Below, one piece after another: positions 59,944 through 64,000 of a stretch of DNA of 64,000 bases. The position numbers and the translations under genes were made by a program. Origin of the DNA: Thalassovita sp. (GTDB taxonomy: Bacteria; Pseudomonadota; Alphaproteobacteria; Rhodobacterales; Rhodobacteraceae); contig NZ_OY829290.1 of the NCBI RefSeq assembly GCF_963691685.1, positions 1 to 64,000 of the forward strand, written 5' to 3'. The stretch's first letter is position 1, and each line of letters begins with the position of its first letter. The notes below the pieces were generated by a model. It was not told the origin of the DNA. It did no database searches and worked only from the letters and a program-made list of their open reading frames with translations.

Positions 59944-62820
59944 TTATTGCCGTGGCGACACACGGTAGAGCTGACCCGGCGCCGCGGAAAACTCCAGCTG
60001 TTCGATGCCGCGCATTTTCACTTCGCCCTCGGGGCCATCTGCGATCAGGAAATCCCCAACCGGGCTGCTGGCCCAGCTGAACTGATAGTCTATCGCCGCA
60101 CCGGGCAGTACTGCCGTATCAACACCCGCGCCGCCATGCAGGGCATCAGCGCCGCCGCGGCTGATCAGCCAGTCATCGCCATCAGCGCCCACCAGCACAT
60201 CACCCATTGCGGTACCCTCCATCAGATCATCCGCACCGCCACCCGCACGGGCGATCCCCCGGCGAAAGACCTGTGGATCGCGGCTTTCCCAATCGGTCGG
60301 CAGGCTGGTGTTGGCGCGTTGGATCACCGCCCAGCGGGGATTGTTGTCAGACAGATGCCGCAACCCGCCCCAGCTGCCCCATTTGCTGGCCGCAGCCACA
60401 TCAACAAAAGCATTGAATAAGGTGCCCCCGGCATCCTGCCAGCCCTGCAGCACATCCGCATAAAGCGCCGCCATTTCCTGACTGTAGTTCAGCTTGATGA
60501 AAAACGCGGTCAGCGCCTCATCATTGACCCAGCCCTCATGGCCAACAATATGGGTGCCGCCCTCATACATGATTAGGTCCATGCCATAGGATCTGGCCAC
60601 CCCGGCATGATAGGGGAAAACCTCCTGCGTCAGCCGCTTCACCTCACCGGATTGCAGCCACTTGTAGCTGCGTTTCAGCGCCTCGCTTTCGCTGATCTTC
60701 AACCAGTCCAGCACCTTGGCCGCCTGCGGATCGGCGCCCAGCTCATAGCCGAAATAGCCGGTCACCGCATAGGCATCAAAGCGGTCGCCGGGGCGGATGT
60801 TGCCGCGCGCTTCGCGCATGAACAGCGGGGCCTCCAGCGCTGCCTCCTCCAACCCGGGCCAGCCGGTGTGGACCGCGATCACCCGGGTCAGCCGGGTCTC
60901 AGCCTCCGCGCCGAAGACCTCAGCCCAGATATCTGCCACCTCAGCCGCGCGGACGCCGGCCCATTGCATCCAGCCATCGGTGTTGCCACTGGCCCCGCGC
61001 CAGCGTGCGGCGGCCTGTTCGGTGGCGTATTTCGCCTGGGTGAAAATATGGTTCCAGACCTCATTGGAATATTCCACATAGGCCTTCAGCCCAGGGTCCA
61101 GATCCCGCTGTACCACTTCGGCAAAGCGGCGCACGTAACCGTCATCGGCCATATGCGGCATGTTGAACCACGGATCAGCGCCCACCTGATTGGCCAGCTG
61201 CAGCATCACCTCAACCGGGACGCCGCGCCAGGCATAGGTGTAATCCGCCGGCAACGGGCGCTGATCCCACTGTGAGATTGGCGAATGATTGGTGGCCATC
61301 CAATCCATGAACCGCAGCACCCGCATATCCTCAATCTGGCGCAGCCAGTCTGGGTTAAACACCGCGCCCATTTCCCAGAAAGGCAGGTGGCGTTCGTGGA
61401 TCACCTGAATGTCGCGGATCGGATCCTTGGGATCGGTGCCCCGCAGTGTCACCGCCACCAGACCTTCGCCGGGGGTGAAGTTGAACCAGATCTCACCAGT
61501 GCGGGCGCGGATGTCCCTGGCCCGTCCCAGCAGGGTGATATTGCCCTTGCCCTTGTAGGTCAGCCGGTAGCGGCCAGCCGTGTCGCGGGCATCACTGGGC
61601 AGATCCGCCAGAATAAAGGTCTCCAGCTGCTCCACCCCTTTGGGGATCCGCAGCGGCCAACCCTCATCGCTCAGGTGGCCCTCCGCGCGCAGGGTGTCAA
61701 AACTCATCCCGCCCCATTGATCCGGCAAATGTCCCACCCAGGGACGGGCGGATTTCATCACGTCGATAAACGGCATCTGTGTGGACCAGTCTGAGATTCC
61801 GTTGAGGCCCATCGCCAGCGCAGGCACCGCAGGTGGGGCGCTGTCCCGCGCCTGATCACGGCGTTGGGTGGATGGCGGGCGCAGCGTTTTGGCGCGGCTG
61901 TCCCAAAGCGCCTCAGCAATCTGGCCATAGTTCTGGCGCACCAGAGGGTGAATACTGTCAGGCAGCAGCATCTGCGCCGGCAGGTCATCCTGAAACAGTG
62001 CGCTGTAGCTGATCAATGCGGCCAGGAAATAGACCGTCGCGGTGCCATGCGGTGCATCATCGCTGAACAGATCGGTGGCGGTCAGACCCTCAAGGGTGGG
62101 CAGCGCCAGGATCTCAGGCAGGGTGGAGGCGACAGGCAACAGGGTGACCTGCAGGTTTGGCCGGGCCCGCTGCAACGCTGCGACGTAGTCTTCATACCAG
62201 TCGTGATAACCGGTTTGATTGTCCGCAAGGTATTGGTTCAGTTCGGATTTTGACGGCGGGAAGGACCGGCTGTAGCCCACCATATCCGCCCAGCCTTCGT
62301 AGATGAAAAACCGCGGCTGCTCTGCCGTGGGGGGCACTCCTTCGCGCACCCAGTCAAACACCTTCAGCGTTGCGGTGACCGGGCTGTCGCGGTTTGGATT
62401 GTTGCTGTCATACAGTGCTGAGGGCGGCTGATACTGAATGAAATTGGCAGGGTTCAACACCACCGTGTTCACACCCGCATCGGCAAAGCTGCCCAGACGT
62501 TCGGACCAGACCCCGCGCACCCCACCGATCTGCCAGTTGGGCTCCGGTGGCAGCTGCCCGGCAAAGTTCCGCAGAAACCCCCAGGTGCCATCGGCCTGCA
62601 ACCTGCCGCCGCGCGCCTCGGCGATCTTGTTCAGCCAATACGGGGTGGAGGTCTGCGGCAGACCCTCCAGATGGTGCATCAGGGAATTGCCAAAAAAATA
62701 TGCCTTCAGCGTCGCCTCCGCCCGCGCCTGTTGCGCGTTAGATGGCAACGGCAGCATCAGCACCAGGATGAGGGTCAGGATCAGGGGCAGGGATAGCGCT
62801 GTTCGGGCGGGTGAGAACAT
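59944..62820 (-). CDS. Secreted SGNH-like / GH-A-like glycosidase / RTX-repeat protein
   Basis: A 958-aa protein with a Sec signal peptide (cut near SNA-QQ, about 29). Residues 35-305: SGNH-hydrolase-like domain (Ser46 in FFGNSLMHH; D254/H258 in SDDAPHGT), related to the protein at 42364. Residues 330-830: a TIM-barrel-like region with clan GH-A features: N586-E587 (YVEYSNEVWN) and E753 (MYEGGTH) as acid/base and nucleophile candidates. Residues 860-905: RTX-type GGADALHGGAGVD repeats, Ca-binding. Probably processes extracellular polysaccharide. Substrate unknown; it has Sec signal plus RTX, an unusual pairing. Confidence 0.75.
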   Translation of the reverse strand: MFSPARTALSLPLILTLILVLMLPLPSNAQQARAEATLKAYFFGNSLMHHLEGLPQTSTPYWLNKIAEARGGRLQADGTWGFLRNFAGQLPPEPNWQIGGVRGVWSERLGSFADAGVNTVVLNPANFIQYQPPSALYDSNNPNRDSPVTATLKVFDWVREGVPPTAEQPRFFIYEGWADMVGYSRSFPPSKSELNQYLADNQTGYHDWYEDYVAALQRARPNLQVTLLPVASTLPEILALPTLEGLTATDLFSDDAPHGTATVYFLAALISYSALFQDDLPAQMLLPDSIHPLVRQNYGQIAEALWDSRAKTLRPPSTQRRDQARDSAPPAVPALAMGLNGISDWSTQMPFIDVMKSARPWVGHLPDQWGGMSFDTLRAEGHLSDEGWPLRIPKGVEQLETFILADLPSDARDTAGRYRLTYKGKGNITLLGRARDIRARTGEIWFNFTPGEGLVAVTLRGTDPKDPIRDIQVIHERHLPFWEMGAVFNPDWLRQIEDMRVLRFMDWMATNHSPISQWDQRPLPADYTYAWRGVPVEVMLQLANQVGADPWFNMPHMADDGYVRRFAEVVQRDLDPGLKAYVEYSNEVWNHIFTQAKYATEQAAARWRGASGNTDGWMQWAGVRAAEVADIWAEVFGAEAETRLTRVIAVHTGWPGLEEAALEAPLFMREARGNIRPGDRFDAYAVTGYFGYELGADPQAAKVLDWLKISESEALKRSYKWLQSGEVKRLTQEVFPYHAGVARSYGMDLIMYEGGTHIVGHEGWVNDEALTAFFIKLNYSQEMAALYADVLQGWQDAGGTLFNAFVDVAAASKWGSWGGLRHLSDNNPRWAVIQRANTSLPTDWESRDPQVFRRGIARAGGGADDLMEGTAMGDVLVGADGDDWLISRGGADALHGGAGVDTAVLPGAAIDYQFSWASSPVGDFLIADGPEGEVKMRGIEQLEFSAAPGQLYRVSPRQ

Positions 62821-62933
62821 GTCAGATCCTGTTGCTCAGTGTCCTGTTGCACGGCGGGTCGGTGGCGACCCCGTTCTTTGTAGTCGAGTTTCGCGCGGCT
62901 TGGCCAGCCTCTCCACCCGCGTCACCTCAGGCG

Positions 62934-64000
62934 TTACATCACCGAGGTCAGGCCGGATTTGTGTCGTTTGGGGGCGGCACTTGGCGTGTTGAACGCCTGT
63001 GCCGTGTTCTGGCGCAATTCCTCTGCGTGGCGCAGCAGGGCACCGGTCAGCAGCCATGTCAGCGGTGTCAGCGTGGCATTTGGCAACAGATCAATCAGGT
63101 TGATCGCCAGCAGCAGTGTCATACCGCCCACGGCCGCCGACATCTGCACTGCGTTTTGCCCCCTTTGCAGCGCCCACAGCATCACAATTGGCGCGGCCAG
63201 CAGCAGCATTTCCGCGGCAAATCCGACCCAGCCGAAGAAGCCCAGCGTGATCACCCAGCGGCCGTCTGACACCAGCAACTCCTGCCCGGTAAACGGATCC
63301 AGGATCTGGTTGCGCCCCCAGCTGCCCCAGCCAAGGATCGGACGTTCCATCGCGCGTTCCAGCAGGCTGGATTCATTGTTCAGGCGGAACTGCAGCGAAC
63401 TGGCGCGTTCCTCGCTGATCCGGCTGGCCAGTTGCAGCAGCGCCTCTTCGGGCAGCCAACCTGCACCTTTGATGATCGGATAGGCAATGGCCACACTCGC
63501 AAAGGCCAGCGCCACCCGCAGCTGCGTGCCAAGCGGCAGCAGCAGGGTCAGTGGCAAAAGCAGCATCGCATAAAGAAGCGGGCCCACCGATTTGCACAGC
63601 ACCAGAATCACCATCAGGTACATCATGACCATGAAGGCCTTCGCCCGCTCCGGTCCGTCTTCGGTGCGGGTCAGCGTTGCGGCGGCGATCACGGCGCTCA
63701 TCGCAAAGAAGGCGACCCACAGGCCGTGGTACAGGAACACAATGGGGCGGAAGCCGCCAAAGCGCATCATCTGGTCGAAGTTGTGCTGGAAATAACCATA
63801 GATCCAGAGGTTCAGCTGTGGGGACAGCCGCACCTCAATGAGCATCGGTAGTGAATAGATCAGCCCAAACAGCGCAAAGGCCAGCAGCACATCCCGTAGG
63901 TCACTGGCACTGCGCAACAGCGCGTAGGACAGCAACATCGGCAGCACAAGGCTGAAGCGGTTGATGACAAGGGACAAGGCGTCTTTCACCCCAAGCCCCG
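62934..64000 (-). CDS. O-antigen ligase/polymerase-like membrane protein, 5' end beyond window
   Basis: At least 355 residues are open to the right edge with no stop, so the start lies outside; the GTG at 63989 is probably internal. It is multi-helical with a periplasmic loop (about MERPILGWGSWGRNQILDP). This pattern resembles the Wzy polymerase/WaaL ligase family that builds or transfers O-antigen or EPS. It follows the SGNH-GH-RTX gene upstream of it on the minus strand. Confidence 0.8.
   Translation of the reverse strand, partial: GLGVKDALSLVINRFSLVLPMLLSYALLRSASDLRDVLLAFALFGLIYSLPMLIEVRLSPQLNLWIYGYFQHNFDQMMRFGGFRPIVFLYHGLWVAFFAMSAVIAAATLTRTEDGPERAKAFMVMMYLMVILVLCKSVGPLLYAMLLLPLTLLLPLGTQLRVALAFASVAIAYPIIKGAGWLPEEALLQLASRISEERASSLQFRLNNESSLLERAMERPILGWGSWGRNQILDPFTGQELLVSDGRWVITLGFFGWVGFAAEMLLLAAPIVMLWALQRGQNAVQMSAAVGGMTLLLAINLIDLLPNATLTPLTWLLTGALLRHAEELRQNTAQAFNTPSAAPKRHKSGLTSVM

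Noticed and set aside
1..64000. CRISPR arrays, tRNA or rRNA genes, insertion sequences
   Set aside because: No direct-repeat arrays, cloverleaf-like sequences, rRNA or transposase-like proteins were seen on either strand.

Overview
The window is a roughly 62% GC chromosomal segment from an alphaproteobacterium, most likely a marine Rhodobacteraceae (Roseobacter-group) bacterium. Supporting this are the dnaA-dnaN-recF-gyrB set, rpsT beside dnaA, the mutM/ubiE/ubiB neighbourhood, GANTC (CcrM-type) sites and a complete C-P lyase locus. Species cannot be fixed from sequence reading alone. No rRNA, tRNA, CRISPR array or transposase was seen.

Layout. (1) 1-16411: replication and housekeeping core. 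dnaA, dnaN and recF run leftward, and gyrB lies further left. Exopolysaccharide (EPS) genes (a Wzc-like kinase end, a WbpM/CapD-type dehydratase, a phosphosugar transferase and a reductase/epimerase) sit at and inside this block, two of them coupled to recF. rpsT, an enoyl-CoA hydratase, mutM, a membrane protein, ubiE and ubiB follow. A 566-bp dnaA-rpsT gap is crowded with GANTC sites and inverted repeats.

(2) 16383-31930: phosphonate locus. It carries C-P lyase genes phnG-H-I and phnJ-K-L, phnN, two different PhnM paralogues, a 2H-phosphoesterase-like gene (DUF1045), a hexapeptide acetyltransferase, the PhnF regulator and the transporter phnC-D-E1-E2. Pho-box-like direct repeats with 11-bp spacing precede phnG and phnC. 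A third lies between convergent genes and appears to drive a roughly 100-nt small RNA. Two small single-helix membrane proteins sit on the opposite strand between phnI and phnJ.

(3) 32136-64000: a large EPS/secondary-metabolite locus. It has glycosyltransferases, sugar oxidoreductases (one a Gfo/Idh-epimerase fusion), a chain-length regulator, a BY-kinase, a Wzx-like flippase and a Wzy/ligase-like protein running off the right edge. At its heart is a leftward operon: a type I PKS (KS-AT-KR-DH-ACP-TE), a glycosyltransferase, an unusual NRPS (formyltransferase, degenerate C, A domain split by a luciferase-like monooxygenase, PCP), a phosphopantetheinyl transferase and an SGNH-like protein. The hand-read A-domain code matches glycine. 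Two related SGNH-like proteins flank the cluster, one fused to a GH-A-like glycosidase and RTX repeats.

Working model (inference): the NRPS loads, formylates and oxidises glycine, and the PKS extends, reduces, dehydrates and releases it. The embedded sugar genes suggest the product is glycosylated or is attached to, or made alongside, the exopolysaccharide.
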